From: Gluconobacter roseus NBRC 3990 | GTDB lineage: Bacteria; Pseudomonadota; Alphaproteobacteria; Acetobacterales; Acetobacteraceae | DNA length: 64,000 nucleotides | Direction: 5' to 3' | NCBI RefSeq assembly: GCF_006538885.1 | Contig: NZ_BJLY01000004.1 | Coordinates: forward strand, 310,001 to 374,000 | In this document: piece by piece, positions 1 through 9,500 of the stretch | How the letters are laid out: the number at the start of each line of letters is the position of its first letter | Position numbering within the stretch: the first letter of the stretch is position 1 | Notes under the pieces: model-generated | Told to the model about the DNA's origin: nothing | The model's database searches: none | The model's input: the letters and a program-made list of their open reading frames with translations, nothing else | Program-made: the position numbers and the translations under genes

Positions 1-1
1 C

Positions 2-127
2 CTTTCGGAGCGTGGCAAGATCGTGCCGAGCCGCATCACGGCCGTTTCGGCCAAGAAGCAGCGTGAGCTGGCACAGGCGATCAAGCGCGCCCGTTTCCTC
101 GCCCTGCTCCCCTACGTCGTGAACTGA
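2..127 (+). CDS. rpsR: 30S ribosomal protein S18, 3' end only
   Basis: Partial gene cut by the window edge; only the last 41 residues and the TGA stop are present. S18 is a small-subunit ribosomal protein that binds the platform region with S6. The visible tail has the S18 signature of a basic C-terminal helix ([14 protein letters not shown]) followed by LALLPYV, which is the usual ending of the family. The gene lies 10 bases upstream of rplI, the widespread rpsF-rpsR-rplI order, so rpsF is expected just outside the window. Confidence 0.93.
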   Translation, partial: LSERGKIVPSRITAVSAKKQRELAQAIKRARFLALLPYVVN

Positions 128-137
128 GGAGAGCATC

Positions 138-728
138 ATGTCCCAGACCGCACTGATCCTGCTGCAGCGGGTCGAGCATCTCGGCCAGATGGGCGACCTG
201 GTGCACGTGAAGCCGGGTTATGCCCGTAACTTCCTGCTGCCCCAGGCCAAGGCCATGCGCGCCACGGCTGCCAACAAGAAGCGTTTCGAGACCGAGCGCG
301 CACAGCTTGAGGCCCAGAACCTCAAGAAGCGTGAAGAGGCCGAGCGTCTTGCCGAGCGCATGCACGAACTGTCCGTCGTCATCATCCGTCAGGCCGGTGA
401 CAGCGGAAGCCTGTACGGCTCCGTCAGCACCCGCGACATCGCGGCTGCCGCTACGGAAGCTGGCCTGACGATTTCCCGTCAGCAGGTTGTTCTGGCACAC
501 CCGATCAAGCAGCTTGGCCTGACGGAAGCACGCATCGTGCTGCATCCGGAAGTGTCCATCCCGCTGACGGTCAACGTTGCCCGTTCCGCTGAAGAAGCAG
601 AGCGTCAGGCTCGTGGCGAAGCCATCGGCGTGCAGGACGAGGATGAGAACATCCTTGGTGAACTGCAGGCTGAGAACGCCGCCGAAGAGGCTGCTGCCGA
701 AGCTGCCGAGGCATCGGAAGAAGCGTAA
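138..728 (+). CDS. rplI: 50S ribosomal protein L9
   Basis: L9 of the large ribosomal subunit, 196 residues. The N-terminal RNA-binding domain is clear: [29 protein letters not shown] is the L9 signature (residues about 5-35), followed by the long connecting helix and the C-terminal domain to about residue 150. The tail beyond about 155 is acidic and Ala/Glu-rich, an extension common in alphaproteobacterial L9 and longer than the ~149-residue E. coli protein. An AGGAGAG ribosome binding site precedes the ATG. It follows rpsR and is closed by a terminator at about 756-792. Confidence 0.97.
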   Translation: MSQTALILLQRVEHLGQMGDLVHVKPGYARNFLLPQAKAMRATAANKKRFETERAQLEAQNLKKREEAERLAERMHELSVVIIRQAGDSGSLYGSVSTRDIAAAATEAGLTISRQQVVLAHPIKQLGLTEARIVLHPEVSIPLTVNVARSAEEAERQARGEAIGVQDEDENILGELQAENAAEEAAAEAAEASEEA

Positions 729-755
729 GGCTTTTACCGCTGACCTTGTCCAAGC

Positions 756-792
756 GAACCCGGCCGGGAGTATTCCCGAGCCGGGTTTTTTG
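756..792 (+). terminator. Rho-independent terminator after rplI
   Basis: GAACCCGG at about 756-763 pairs with CCGGGTT at 781-787, with an inner CGGGA/TCCCG pairing, followed by a run of T residues. It ends the rpsR-rplI transcript before cfa. Confidence 0.85.
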
Positions 793-866
793 TGCCCGTT
801 TGACTGGCAAGATACAACTCCAGCGCTGCTCGGGCTTTTTCCCGATATTGGATACAGGAGATCGGA

Positions 867-2087
867 ATGAAGCGGATTCTGGATTTTGTCTTGAGGAAAT
901 TCATTCAGACTGGAAGCCTGAGGGTCACCTTCAGCGATGGCGTTGTCCGTACCTATCGTGGCCGCAAACCGGGACTGGAAGCCGGACTGCATCTGCTGAA
1001 CAAGCAGGCAGAGCGCGCTCTGATCATCAATTCCGGTCTGGCGTTCGGTGAGGAATATATGGCGGGCAGCATCGTGCCCGATGGCTGTACGCTCGAGACG
1101 CTGCTGACGGTTCTGATGGAGAACATCAACGGGCATGGGCATGTCTTCGAAGAAATCGAGGACCGTCTGCGTTATGTGACGCGGGCCTGGAAGACGCTCA
1201 ATTCGCTCAAGAAATCCCGCAGCAATGTCGCGCATCACTATGATCTGAACGGCAAGCTGTACGACCTGTTTCTGGACAAGGACCGGCAGTATTCCTGCGC
1301 CTATTTCGCGCGCGAGGATATGACTCTTGAAGAGGCACAGGTCGCCAAGAAGCGGCATATTGCCTCCAAACTCAATCTGGATCGTCCGGGACTTGAGGTA
1401 CTGGATATCGGCTGTGGCTGGGGCGGTATGGCCCTGACGCTGGCGAAGGATTATGGCGCCAAGGTTCTGGGCATTACGCTGTCACGCGAGCAGCTCGAGG
1501 TGGCGCGTCAGCGGGCGAAGGAAGAAGGGCTGGAGGGGCAGGTGCGGTTCGAGCTGATCGACTACCGCAATCTGCGCCAGCAGTTTGACCGGATCGTTTC
1601 GGTGGGCATGTTCGAACATGTTGGTCCGCCGCAGTTCGAGGCATTTTTCAAACAGCTGAAGGCCTGTCTGAAGCCGGATGGTGTGGCGCTGATCCATTCC
1701 ATCGGGCGTATGGACGGGCCGGGGACGACCAATCCCTGGATCCAGAAATACATTTTTCCGGGTGGCTATTCGCCGGCCCTGAGTGAGACGCTGGCGGCGA
1801 TTGAGCGCTCGGGGCTCTGGATGACGGATTGCGAGGTGCTGCGCCTTCATTACGCGCGCACGCTGGCGGAATGGCGCAAGCGCTTCGATGCCAATCGTGA
1901 CAAGGTTCTGGCGCTGTATGACGAGCGGTTTGTCAGGATGTTCGAGTTCTATCTCGTGGGGGCTGAGCTGGCGTTCCGGGTGCAGGGGCACATGAACTTC
2001 CAGCTTCAGCTGACCCGGTCGATCGACGCTGTGCCGTTCACGCGGGACTACATGTTCGAGCGGGAACGGGAAAGCGCAAAGCTGTAA
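867..2087 (+). CDS. cfa: Cyclopropane-fatty-acyl-phospholipid synthase
   Basis: SAM-dependent enzyme that adds a methylene bridge across the cis double bond of unsaturated acyl chains in membrane phospholipids; it works at the inner membrane surface. The 406-residue length suits the family. An N-terminal lipid-binding part is followed by the class I methyltransferase core: the SAM-binding loop VLDIGCGWGG is at about residues 178-187 and HHYDLNGKLYDLFLD, typical of CFA synthases, at about 122. The start is ATG with an upstream AGGAGA. It stands alone between the rplI terminator and the convergent rsmA, whose stop is only 6 bases away. Cyclopropane C19 acids are common in acetic acid bacteria and fit acid stress adaptation (inference). 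Confidence 0.93.
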   Translation: MKRILDFVLRKFIQTGSLRVTFSDGVVRTYRGRKPGLEAGLHLLNKQAERALIINSGLAFGEEYMAGSIVPDGCTLETLLTVLMENINGHGHVFEEIEDRLRYVTRAWKTLNSLKKSRSNVAHHYDLNGKLYDLFLDKDRQYSCAYFAREDMTLEEAQVAKKRHIASKLNLDRPGLEVLDIGCGWGGMALTLAKDYGAKVLGITLSREQLEVARQRAKEEGLEGQVRFELIDYRNLRQQFDRIVSVGMFEHVGPPQFEAFFKQLKACLKPDGVALIHSIGRMDGPGTTNPWIQKYIFPGGYSPALSETLAAIERSGLWMTDCEVLRLHYARTLAEWRKRFDANRDKVLALYDERFVRMFEFYLVGAELAFRVQGHMNFQLQLTRSIDAVPFTRDYMFERERESAKL

Positions 2088-2093
2088 GGGGCT

Positions 2094-2912
2094 TTAGCGG
2101 CTGGCGAGATTCAGTTCTGCCAGCCGCGCGAATTCGGCGACCGAAAGCGTTTCGGCCCGGCGGGTTGGTTCGATCCCGGCCTGTTCCAGCAGGCGTTCGC
2201 CGCCGATGGATTTCAGCGAAGAACGCAGCATCTTGCGGCGCTGTCCAAAGGCGGCAGCCGTAACCTGTTCCATGGCACGGAACAGCTGTGGGGAAGGCTG
2301 CTTTGCGTGTGGAATGATGACGGCGACTGCGGAATGGACTTTGGGTGGCGGTGAGAAGGCGGCTGGGGGAATACGCAGGGCGACCGAGCATGAGGCGCAC
2401 CACTGAGCCAGCACAGCGAGACGGCCGTAAGCCGAGCTTCCCGGTGCGGCGCAGATACGCTCGGCGACTTCCAGCTGGAACATCAGCGACAGGCGTTCCC
2501 ACTGCGAGGCCTGACGCAGCCAGCCCACAAGAAGGGGGGTGGCGACGTTGTAAGGCAGGTTGGCAATGATCTGGCGGGGAGCAGGCGCAAGAGCCGCAGC
2601 GTCCAGCTTCAGGGCATCCTGACGGACAACGTGCAGGCGATCCGGATAGTAAGTGGCCAGTTCGTCTAGCAGGGGCCAGGCGCGCTCATCAATTTCCACA
2701 ACATCGACGCGGCTGGCGGGTGTGTCCAGCAGGGCGCGGGTCAGGCCACCGGGACCGGGGCCGATCTCGACGACGCTGCGGCCCGTCAGGTCTCCGCCCA
2801 GAGCCGCGATGCGGGCGCAGATACCCGGATCGAGAAGGAAGTGCTGGCCGAGGGATTTCTTTGCATCCAGACCATGGGCCTGGATGGTGTCACGCAGTGA
2901 GGGAAGGGACAC
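2094..2912 (-). CDS. rsmA: 16S rRNA dimethyladenosine transferase (KsgA)
   Basis: Methylates the two adjacent adenosines in helix 45 of 16S rRNA during 30S maturation, using SAM. Family motifs: KSLGQHFL near the N-terminus, the SAM-binding EIGPGPGGLTRALL, and the target-base motif NLPYN. The likely start is a GTG at 2912, one base after the surA stop, giving 272 residues; a longer in-frame reading would run into surA and add an atypical leader. It is the last gene of the lptF-lptG-lptD-surA-rsmA series. In many proteobacteria pdxA lies between surA and rsmA, and it is absent here. Confidence 0.95.
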   Translation of the reverse strand: MSLPSLRDTIQAHGLDAKKSLGQHFLLDPGICARIAALGGDLTGRSVVEIGPGPGGLTRALLDTPASRVDVVEIDERAWPLLDELATYYPDRLHVVRQDALKLDAAALAPAPRQIIANLPYNVATPLLVGWLRQASQWERLSLMFQLEVAERICAAPGSSAYGRLAVLAQWCASCSVALRIPPAAFSPPPKVHSAVAVIIPHAKQPSPQLFRAMEQVTAAAFGQRRKMLRSSLKSIGGERLLEQAGIEPTRRAETLSVAEFARLAELNLASR

Positions 2913-2913
2913 G

Positions 2914-4275
2914 TCAGTTGAAAGCCGTTTTGGCGGCAGGACGCATCTCGATGATCGCACGACGCTGAAGGTCACGCTGGAGCTGGCGGGAGGCCTGCTC
3001 GACACGCTCGTTCATGAGCTGATCGGCGATTTCGCTCGGGCTCTGCTGGGCCAGGTTCTTCTGCTGGCGGTCGCAGACCATCAGCAGGGCGATGCCATCC
3101 ATCGAAACGAGTGGGCGGCTGACCCTGTTGGGCGGAAGTGATTCAAGAACGGCCTTCATCTGCGGCATCAGACGTTCGAGAATCTGCGACCCCGGATTGC
3201 TGGGGCGCTTTTCACCCAGCGACTTGTTAAGCGCTTCCATCTCAGGGCAGCTATGGGTGTTCTGGACCGCAGCCGTGGCACGCTGGAGCGCCATCTTCTG
3301 CTGGTCGGTCGGGTTCTGCGGATTGAGTGGTGCATCGAACGGGAAGAAGGCCTGTCGCAGATCGAGCAGGGTGCCCATCTGCTTGCCGACCACGCGTTTG
3401 GACTGCACGGTGGCGATAACGAAGCCGCCTGCAACCTGGATCGGGTTGGAGATGGCGCCGATCGGCATCTGGCGGACGATGTTGACGACCTGCGGATCGA
3501 GGTTGTCTTCCTGAACCCAGCCCATGGAGCCGCCATCGAGGGCTGACTGGGCCTGCGAGAACTGGGCCGCTACAATCGGGAAGGGCGCACCTTCGCGGAG
3601 CTGGGAAATGATGGTTTTGGTGAAGGCGAGTTCGTTCTCGTCATGGCGCGGATCAGCCACGGGAACGAAGATCTCGCTCATGAAATACTGCGCACGTCCC
3701 TGTTCGGCCTGAAGGGCCTGCTCGCGCTGGCTGATCTGGGTGGCGGTAATTCGCCCTTCTTCGCCCAGCTTTTCACGAAGCACCTGCATCCAGCCGATCT
3801 GCACGCGGATTTGGTCGATCAGCGTCGTGAGCGATACGCCATCGGTTGCCAGACGATCACGCAGGGCATTCTTGGGCATGCCGTTGCGCTGTTCGATGTT
3901 GGAGATGGCGCCGGCAATCTGGTCAGGCTCCACATTGATGTGAAGCTTGAGGATTTCCTGCGTCTTCAGACGCTCGTCGATCAGCTGATGGATGATCTGG
4001 CCGCGCATGCGGTTCATGATCTCCGGGCTGATGGGCAGGCCGGTGGAAAGCACGAAGAGCTTTGCGCGGTTGTCCACGTCACGCTGCGTCAGGACCTGTC
4101 CGTTGATGACGGCCAGGATCTGGTCCTCAGGCGGCTTGGCCGGAGCAGCAGCCTGCTTGGTGGTTTCTGTCTTCGGGGCTGCCTTGTGATGTGGGGCGGC
4201 CATGGCCGGGCAGACTGCCGAGAAGGCGAGGAAGGCAGCCAGGGCCGTTGATGCGGTGCAATGGGTCTTGGACAT
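2914..4275 (-). CDS. surA: Periplasmic chaperone / peptidyl-prolyl isomerase SurA
   Basis: Periplasmic chaperone that escorts outer membrane proteins, including LptD, to the BAM complex. An N-terminal signal peptide with cleavage near PAMAAP is followed by an Ala/Lys/Pro-rich stretch, the SurA N-terminal domain (AVINGQVLTQRDVDNR), then one recognisable parvulin domain (about 205-310, with DGGSMGWV and the GAISNPIQ..GGFVI pattern). The C-terminal half is diverged, with a second parvulin-like part. 453 residues. The ATG at 4275 lies 2 bases after the lptD stop; a TTG at 4281 overlapping that stop is an alternative. Placement directly after its client lptD is the classic arrangement. Confidence 0.92.
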   Translation of the reverse strand: MSKTHCTASTALAAFLAFSAVCPAMAAPHHKAAPKTETTKQAAAPAKPPEDQILAVINGQVLTQRDVDNRAKLFVLSTGLPISPEIMNRMRGQIIHQLIDERLKTQEILKLHINVEPDQIAGAISNIEQRNGMPKNALRDRLATDGVSLTTLIDQIRVQIGWMQVLREKLGEEGRITATQISQREQALQAEQGRAQYFMSEIFVPVADPRHDENELAFTKTIISQLREGAPFPIVAAQFSQAQSALDGGSMGWVQEDNLDPQVVNIVRQMPIGAISNPIQVAGGFVIATVQSKRVVGKQMGTLLDLRQAFFPFDAPLNPQNPTDQQKMALQRATAAVQNTHSCPEMEALNKSLGEKRPSNPGSQILERLMPQMKAVLESLPPNRVSRPLVSMDGIALLMVCDRQQKNLAQQSPSEIADQLMNERVEQASRQLQRDLQRRAIIEMRPAAKTAFN

Positions 4276-4277
4276 GC

Positions 4278-6602
4278 TCAACCGTTGATTCCGAATGTGC
4301 CGATCGTCTTGAACGTGAAGTTGAACAGGATGGTCTCGTTACGCTGTTCGCCGCCGATACGGGTGTATTGCTTGATATACATGATATCCAGCCCGAAACA
4401 GTCATTGGAATAGCCGATCGTCCCACCATTTGCGACGAACTGTTTCCGCGACAGGCTGCGGCGGAAGAAACCGGACGCATGGTAGTTGCGCCAGCGGGTT
4501 GAGAAACCACCCGTCACTTCGCTTGTCTTGACGATATAAGGCGCGTTGGGGCCGTATTCGCGGAAGTTTGTCGCGTAATAGTAATACGGCGTTACGGGTG
4601 CGTAGACGTAGCCGCCCGTCAGATGGAACAATGGAACGCCGGTGCTGATAAGGCCTTCGCCATAATCGAACTGATGCGTCCAGGGATTGAAACGGCCACG
4701 GGCCGTGACATCGACATACTGGTTCGGGCTGACACGCAGCCGGCCCACCGGATCCGACAGGTGATGGTCGAGGCCGGAATAGGGCAGACGGTTGTGATCG
4801 ATATGTTCCTGGAAGCTCTCGCCGACGAGCATGTCGATGGCGTGGCCGTTCCAGGACCAGTTCTGGTGAATGCCCACATTCGCGCGGATTCCGCCGTCGA
4901 GACGGTCCGTGCCGAGATAGCGGTTGAGGGAAAACAGCGTCGTGTCCGTGAATTCGTAGGACAGACTGTCTTCGTTGGGCAGATTGCGGTTCTGCGAATT
5001 GCCGGTGTTGGGAGAGGCAATGATCTGGGCGATCGGCTCAAGGATCTGCGAACCGTGGCCCTTGGCAAAGCTGCGCAGGAACGGCCAGTTCATGCGCAGG
5101 GCGACGGTAGGCTGCACCTGTCCCACAAGGTGGTTGCCACCGGCGTTCGTATAATAGGTCGGCTGCTGGTACGCCCGGGTGGCATGATAGACCATCGAGT
5201 CCAGGCGTGCCGTCAGGAGGAACTGCTGGCCGAGCCTGTTATGGAAGGGACGGTCCCACTGGATGGCCGCTTCGCCGCGCTGGTCGTTGATGCCGTTTTT
5301 TCGGTACAGATTAAAGTTTGTTGTCTGGACGCTGAGGCGACCGCCAAACATGTCGGGCTGACCCTGGAAGGCATAGGTCAGTCGGGGAAGCGCCCAGGGA
5401 AGATCCGAGTTGCGGATGACGCCCTGGTTCAGGCCCTGATAGGCCTGGCCGTCAAAACGCAGATAGGACCCGACGCCGTATCCTTCGAGGAACAGGTTGG
5501 AGTTCAGCATTTCCGAACCGTAACCGGGGACACGGTAATCACGCATATAATTGGCGGAACTGGCGACGTTGATGTTGGCGCCGACCTGCCAGTTGCGGTC
5601 GATGGCGAAGTTGGCGCGGCCGAACACGTAACCCTGCACGCCGTATTCGCTGGAGGCGCCGACGTTGTTGCCGAACGTGTTCGTGTAACGGCTTTCGTCA
5701 TGCGTGTCGTAAGCGATGCCGCCGGTCACGTCGATCGCTCCGAAATTAAGGCGGTTGCGGTACTGTGCCGTCAGTTCGGGGCCGGTTTTGGTCGAGACGA
5801 GGCCGCGGACCGTCAGGTCCTGCTGCTCGTCGATGGCCCAGAAATAGGGAAGTGTGAAATACGTGCCGAGATAGCGGTCATGCGGGCTGATGCCGGGCAT
5901 CAGGAAGCCGCTCTGCCGTTTGACGGACGGATCGGTCATGGAGAAGAACGGGAAGTAGAAAACCGGCAGGCCGAGCATTTTCAGCCAGGCATGATCGAAC
6001 TCAAGCCGCTTGTGCTGCACGTCCTGCGTCGCATCGAAGGCCTGGAACTGCCAGAAGGGGGGCAGGTCGGGGTTTTTCTCGCAGATCTTGCAGGCCGTGT
6101 AGACGGCATGTGTGAGGTCATTCAGCATCCCGTTCGTGCGGCGCATGCCGTTGCCGGCAAGCTTGGCGTTTTCTTCCATACGGATGTAGATGCCGCTGCC
6201 GATGCCGTCATGCATGCCGTGGGTGAACTCGACATAATCGGCATAGGTCGTGCTGCCATCAGGTTCGACGACGGCGACATGGCCCTTGGCCGACAGAATG
6301 CCGGTACTGCGGTCATAGGTGACGCGATCTGCGCGCAGGGCGTGATCACCCTGCCAGACGCGGACATTGCCGTCCCATGTGATCAGACCGTTCTTGGCGT
6401 AGCTTTCGCTGTCCGCAAGATAGGTCAGTGGATCAGTCTGGGATGTTGGTTTGCCGATGACGATGACATGGGAGTTGTCGCGCTGCATCGTGTTTGCAGA
6501 CATTTTCTGCGGCGCCACGAGCGCGGTTCCAGCCATCAGTGTGGCACCGACGAACGAAGCGCGTCTGCGGGCGCGTGTTGGGAGCCACAGGGGCACCGTC
6601 AT
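4278..6602 (-). CDS. lptD: LPS assembly outer membrane protein LptD
   Basis: Outer membrane beta-barrel that, with the lipoprotein LptE, inserts LPS into the outer leaflet. 774 residues. The N-terminus is a signal sequence, then an OstA/LptA-like periplasmic domain (about 70-200, with repeated Asp-Gly strands such as GNVRVWQGDHALRADRVTYD), a Cys pair TACKIC, and the LptD C-terminal barrel with many Tyr/Asn strands. The ATG at 6602 shares one base with the lptG stop (TGATG), so the two genes are probably translationally coupled. Operon with lptF, lptG, surA and rsmA. Confidence 0.93.
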   Translation of the reverse strand: MTVPLWLPTRARRRASFVGATLMAGTALVAPQKMSANTMQRDNSHVIVIGKPTSQTDPLTYLADSESYAKNGLITWDGNVRVWQGDHALRADRVTYDRSTGILSAKGHVAVVEPDGSTTYADYVEFTHGMHDGIGSGIYIRMEENAKLAGNGMRRTNGMLNDLTHAVYTACKICEKNPDLPPFWQFQAFDATQDVQHKRLEFDHAWLKMLGLPVFYFPFFSMTDPSVKRQSGFLMPGISPHDRYLGTYFTLPYFWAIDEQQDLTVRGLVSTKTGPELTAQYRNRLNFGAIDVTGGIAYDTHDESRYTNTFGNNVGASSEYGVQGYVFGRANFAIDRNWQVGANINVASSANYMRDYRVPGYGSEMLNSNLFLEGYGVGSYLRFDGQAYQGLNQGVIRNSDLPWALPRLTYAFQGQPDMFGGRLSVQTTNFNLYRKNGINDQRGEAAIQWDRPFHNRLGQQFLLTARLDSMVYHATRAYQQPTYYTNAGGNHLVGQVQPTVALRMNWPFLRSFAKGHGSQILEPIAQIIASPNTGNSQNRNLPNEDSLSYEFTDTTLFSLNRYLGTDRLDGGIRANVGIHQNWSWNGHAIDMLVGESFQEHIDHNRLPYSGLDHHLSDPVGRLRVSPNQYVDVTARGRFNPWTHQFDYGEGLISTGVPLFHLTGGYVYAPVTPYYYYATNFREYGPNAPYIVKTSEVTGGFSTRWRNYHASGFFRRSLSRKQFVANGGTIGYSNDCFGLDIMYIKQYTRIGGEQRNETILFNFTFKTIGTFGING

Positions 6603-7792
6603 CAACCATCCTCCATGTGCAGCAGAAGTGCTACGGCAAGGCAGAGCCCCGCACCCGTCGGCGCCCATGCTGCAAGAACCGGCGGCAGGGCGCCGGATTC
6701 ACCAAACTGTTCGGCCACTTTCGAGATGGTGAACAGCGCAAAGCCTGCGGCGATTCCCGATCCCAGCATCCGGGCCACACCGCCGCGCCGTGTCGGACGC
6801 ATCGAGAAGCCTGCGGATACCAATGCCATGGTCCCGGCCAGAATGGGAAGGGCCAGTAGCGACTGGAAATGAAGTCTGTGCCGGATTGAGGGAAAACCGG
6901 AGCGTTCCAGAAGGTTGATGAACCCCGGAAGCGCGAAGACGGAGAGGGTATCCGGCGATGCGAAACTTTCCTGAACGCGGCCGACGGTGAGGTCGGATGG
7001 CAGGGTCATGTCGCCGATCTGCTGGGGCAGGTGATCCGGATGCAGCAGGGAGGTGCCGTGAAGGATCCACTGATGATTGCCAAGGGAGCCGCTGGGCGCC
7101 TCGACGCGGACGATCAGGCGGTCATGGTCATCGAGACGGAAGATCGAGACACCCGAAACCTTCAGTTCTCCGTCAACGAGATGGACGTCCTGGGCATGCA
7201 GAATGGCAACGCCATGGGGAACAAGACCGTCATCGGCTTGTCTGAGCCAGAGCGCCCCCCCATTCAGGGTCAGGGGGCCGCCGCCGGTGCGCAGATAGGT
7301 CTGATCCAGCATTTCGGCGCTGCGGAACATGTCCGAGGACAGGGCGGAAATGCCCGTCGTCGTCAGCAGTCCGGTTAACAGGGCACAGGCCAGGGGGCTG
7401 GCGAGGAACTGCCAGGCTGAGATGCCGGCCGCGCGTGCCACGATCAGTTCGGACGAGCGCGTCAGGCGCGAGAAACAGACGATCCCGCCCAGCAGGATGC
7501 CGAAAGGCAGGACGTAGATGACGTAATACGGGACATGCAGGGCTGCGATCTTGACGACGAGGCTGGCCGGAACATTGGGGCGGGTGGCCGCACGGCGCAG
7601 CAGGTCGATGAAGTCGAACAGCGACACCAGTCCGGTCAGCGCAAGCACCATGGAAAGGGTGCTGAGCATGAACTGCCGTGCGATGTAGATCGCAAGTGTC
7701 GTGGAAAATCCTGCGTGATCGTCGCTGGTGCTGAAGATCTGGAACAGGGACGTCAGCCACGGACCTGGACGGAAGGCAGACGTAGCCCTCAT
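6602..7792 (-). CDS. lptG: LPS export ABC transporter permease LptG
   Basis: Inner membrane permease of the LptB2FGC exporter that extracts LPS from the inner membrane; YjgP/YjgQ family. 396 residues with three N-terminal transmembrane segments, a periplasmic beta-jellyroll domain (about 170-280) and three C-terminal segments, the standard LptG topology. RQFMLSTLSMVLALTGLVSLFDFIDLLRR is characteristic of LptG rather than LptF. The ATG overlaps the lptF stop by four bases (ATGA) and its stop touches lptD. LptB, LptA and LptC are not in the window. Confidence 0.93.
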   Translation of the reverse strand: MRATSAFRPGPWLTSLFQIFSTSDDHAGFSTTLAIYIARQFMLSTLSMVLALTGLVSLFDFIDLLRRAATRPNVPASLVVKIAALHVPYYVIYVLPFGILLGGIVCFSRLTRSSELIVARAAGISAWQFLASPLACALLTGLLTTTGISALSSDMFRSAEMLDQTYLRTGGGPLTLNGGALWLRQADDGLVPHGVAILHAQDVHLVDGELKVSGVSIFRLDDHDRLIVRVEAPSGSLGNHQWILHGTSLLHPDHLPQQIGDMTLPSDLTVGRVQESFASPDTLSVFALPGFINLLERSGFPSIRHRLHFQSLLALPILAGTMALVSAGFSMRPTRRGGVARMLGSGIAAGFALFTISKVAEQFGESGALPPVLAAWAPTGAGLCLAVALLLHMEDG

Positions 7793-8958
7793 CGGGCGGC
7801 CTCCGCAGATGTCGGGGCTGAAGCGGGTTCACGCACACTTCCGGTCCACTGTTCGAGGAACAGGAGCACTGCACAGACCACGGCGGGCAGGAGAGCTTCG
7901 ATCCAGATCAGCGGGACCAGGACGAGATGTCGTCCGGCGAGGTTCTGGAGCATGAGCGAAACGGCAAGCAGGCCGACAACCGTCAGGATGGCCGTCAGAG
8001 GACGGGTGATGTTGCCATGTCGTGAAAAGGCACCCCTGAGCACGGTGACGAGGCCGATCATGGCAAAGGAAAGGGCCGTCAGCGGTGAGGTAAGGCGGCG
8101 CCAGGCCACGACGATGTTCTTGCCGCGGTCACGTTCGGAGACCTCATGCGGATCGGGATGGAACAGCTCGTGGAGCGACATCTCGTCTGGGTCCCGGTCT
8201 TCATGGTTGTTCTGGCGCGATGAGGTGAGGTCGATCGTATTGCGTCCGAATGTCAGGACATTCAGCCGGCCGGTGTGGCGGTCGATTTCCTCTCGGGAGC
8301 CGTCATACAGAACAACACGGGGCTGGTCATTGACCACGACCATGGTGCCGCGTTCTGCCAGGATCGTCGTGTGGGAATCGGGATCACGGTCATCTTCGAC
8401 CAGTACGCCGTGGAGCTGTCCGTCATTGGTGCGGCCCCGCACATAGACCGTCATGTCGCTGGACAGGCTGGTGAAAACGCCGTCCTGAAGCAGGAAGGCG
8501 GCCATGCGGTTGCGGATCTGGAACTCGTAACGGTGGAACGCATGATAGGAGACCGGCGCGAGCCACAGGGTCAGGATATAGCACAAGATTACGGAGAAGC
8601 CCGCGCAGAGCAGGCCGGGACGGGCAAGCTCCAGTGGTGATCGGCCGGCAGCGCGCATGACCGTGAGTTCCCGGTCGCCGACCATCCGCTGATAAGTGAA
8701 GAGCACAACGAGAAACGTCGTGATGGGCAGGATGACGGCGATGAAGGATGGCAGCATCAGCGAGGTGAGCTGGATGAAGACCCGCAGGGACAGGCCATGC
8801 TGGACCACCATCGAGACAAAGTGCAGCGACTGGGTCAGCCAGATCAGTGCCGTCGCACCTCCTGTCAGCGCCAGCAGGGCGATGAGGAGCTGACGGAGAA
8901 TATAGCGGTCGAGCAGAGGCAGGATCTGCCGCCCGGAGGTACCGGAGGATGAGGCCAT
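7789..8958 (-). CDS. lptF: LPS export ABC transporter permease LptF
   Basis: Second permease subunit of the LPS exporter, partner of LptG. 389 residues with the YjgP/YjgQ layout: three transmembrane segments up to about 130 (LDRYILRQLLIALLALTGG start motif, MLPSFIAVILPI), a periplasmic domain, then three C-terminal segments from about 270. The motif FTYQRMVGDRELTVMRAAG is the LptF coupling-helix region. First gene of the lptFGD-surA-rsmA run; the promoter should lie in 8959-9015, although I cannot assign a convincing one. Confidence 0.93.
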   Translation of the reverse strand: MASSSGTSGRQILPLLDRYILRQLLIALLALTGGATALIWLTQSLHFVSMVVQHGLSLRVFIQLTSLMLPSFIAVILPITTFLVVLFTYQRMVGDRELTVMRAAGRSPLELARPGLLCAGFSVILCYILTLWLAPVSYHAFHRYEFQIRNRMAAFLLQDGVFTSLSSDMTVYVRGRTNDGQLHGVLVEDDRDPDSHTTILAERGTMVVVNDQPRVVLYDGSREEIDRHTGRLNVLTFGRNTIDLTSSRQNNHEDRDPDEMSLHELFHPDPHEVSERDRGKNIVVAWRRLTSPLTALSFAMIGLVTVLRGAFSRHGNITRPLTAILTVVGLLAVSLMLQNLAGRHLVLVPLIWIEALLPAVVCAVLLFLEQWTGSVREPASAPTSAEAAR

Positions 8959-9015
8959 GGCCCTTCATCTATCCCTAGCGCGTGGCGGGAGGAAGGCGAA
9001 AAAACGAAACAGTTT

Positions 9016-9498
9016 CTATCGCAGATAGGAGGCCCGGTCGATGGGTGCCCTTGTGGGTGTCAGGCTGTGATAAAGTTCTGTTGCGGCAATGCCGACCAGA
9101 AGGCCTGTGCCGACCGCGAAGACGATTGCCACATAACGCCAGGGTTTCTGTGTTTGCACGGTCGCCATCTCCATCTGAAGCAGTCCCACATCCATCTGGC
9201 ATCGGCCCAGACGGAGCTGGGCGGTACGGGTGTCCGCTTCGCTTTGCCGGAGGCGGCGCTCCAGCGTTGAAATCCGCTCCTGCAGTCCCTGTTCTCGATC
9301 CGATGTGTCTTTCTGCGGGACCGTTCCGATGCGGGTGATGAACAGGTTTTTCAACGCGCCGCCCGTGACGTTGTCACGCCGGGCCATCTGGCGGATCCGC
9401 TCCAGCGCAGTGGCGGCGTGACCGGGCTGTTCGTCCAGCACCAGAGCCAGGATATCGGAGAGAATCTTGATTTCCCTGGGATCCGGGGCGCGGGCCAT
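9016..9498 (-). CDS. Unknown protein with coiled coil and one membrane segment
   Basis: I do not recognise a family. 160 residues: an N-terminal helical region rich in Leu/Ala/Arg (to about 60), a heptad-like coiled coil from about 70 to 115 (ISTLERRLRQSEADTR), then one transmembrane helix at about 121-142 (YVAIVFAVGTGLLVGIAA) and a short tail. This suggests a membrane-anchored protein with its bulk in the cytoplasm. It begins 2 bases after the tsaC stop, so it is probably cotranscribed with cysQ and tsaC. The context gives no clear function. Confidence 0.7.
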   Translation of the reverse strand: MARAPDPREIKILSDILALVLDEQPGHAATALERIRQMARRDNVTGGALKNLFITRIGTVPQKDTSDREQGLQERISTLERRLRQSEADTRTAQLRLGRCQMDVGLLQMEMATVQTQKPWRYVAIVFAVGTGLLVGIAATELYHSLTPTRAPIDRASYLR

Positions 9499-9500
9499 CG

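Noticed and set aside
4276-4281. TTG start for surA overlapping the lptD stop
   Set aside because: An ATG two codons later gives a normal signal peptide and needs no rare start; kept as an alternative only.
4623-6872. Long open frame on the plus strand opposite lptD and lptG
   Set aside because: It is an antisense shadow of high-GC genes; the encoded sequence has no family resemblance and the minus strand shows clear LptD and LptG.
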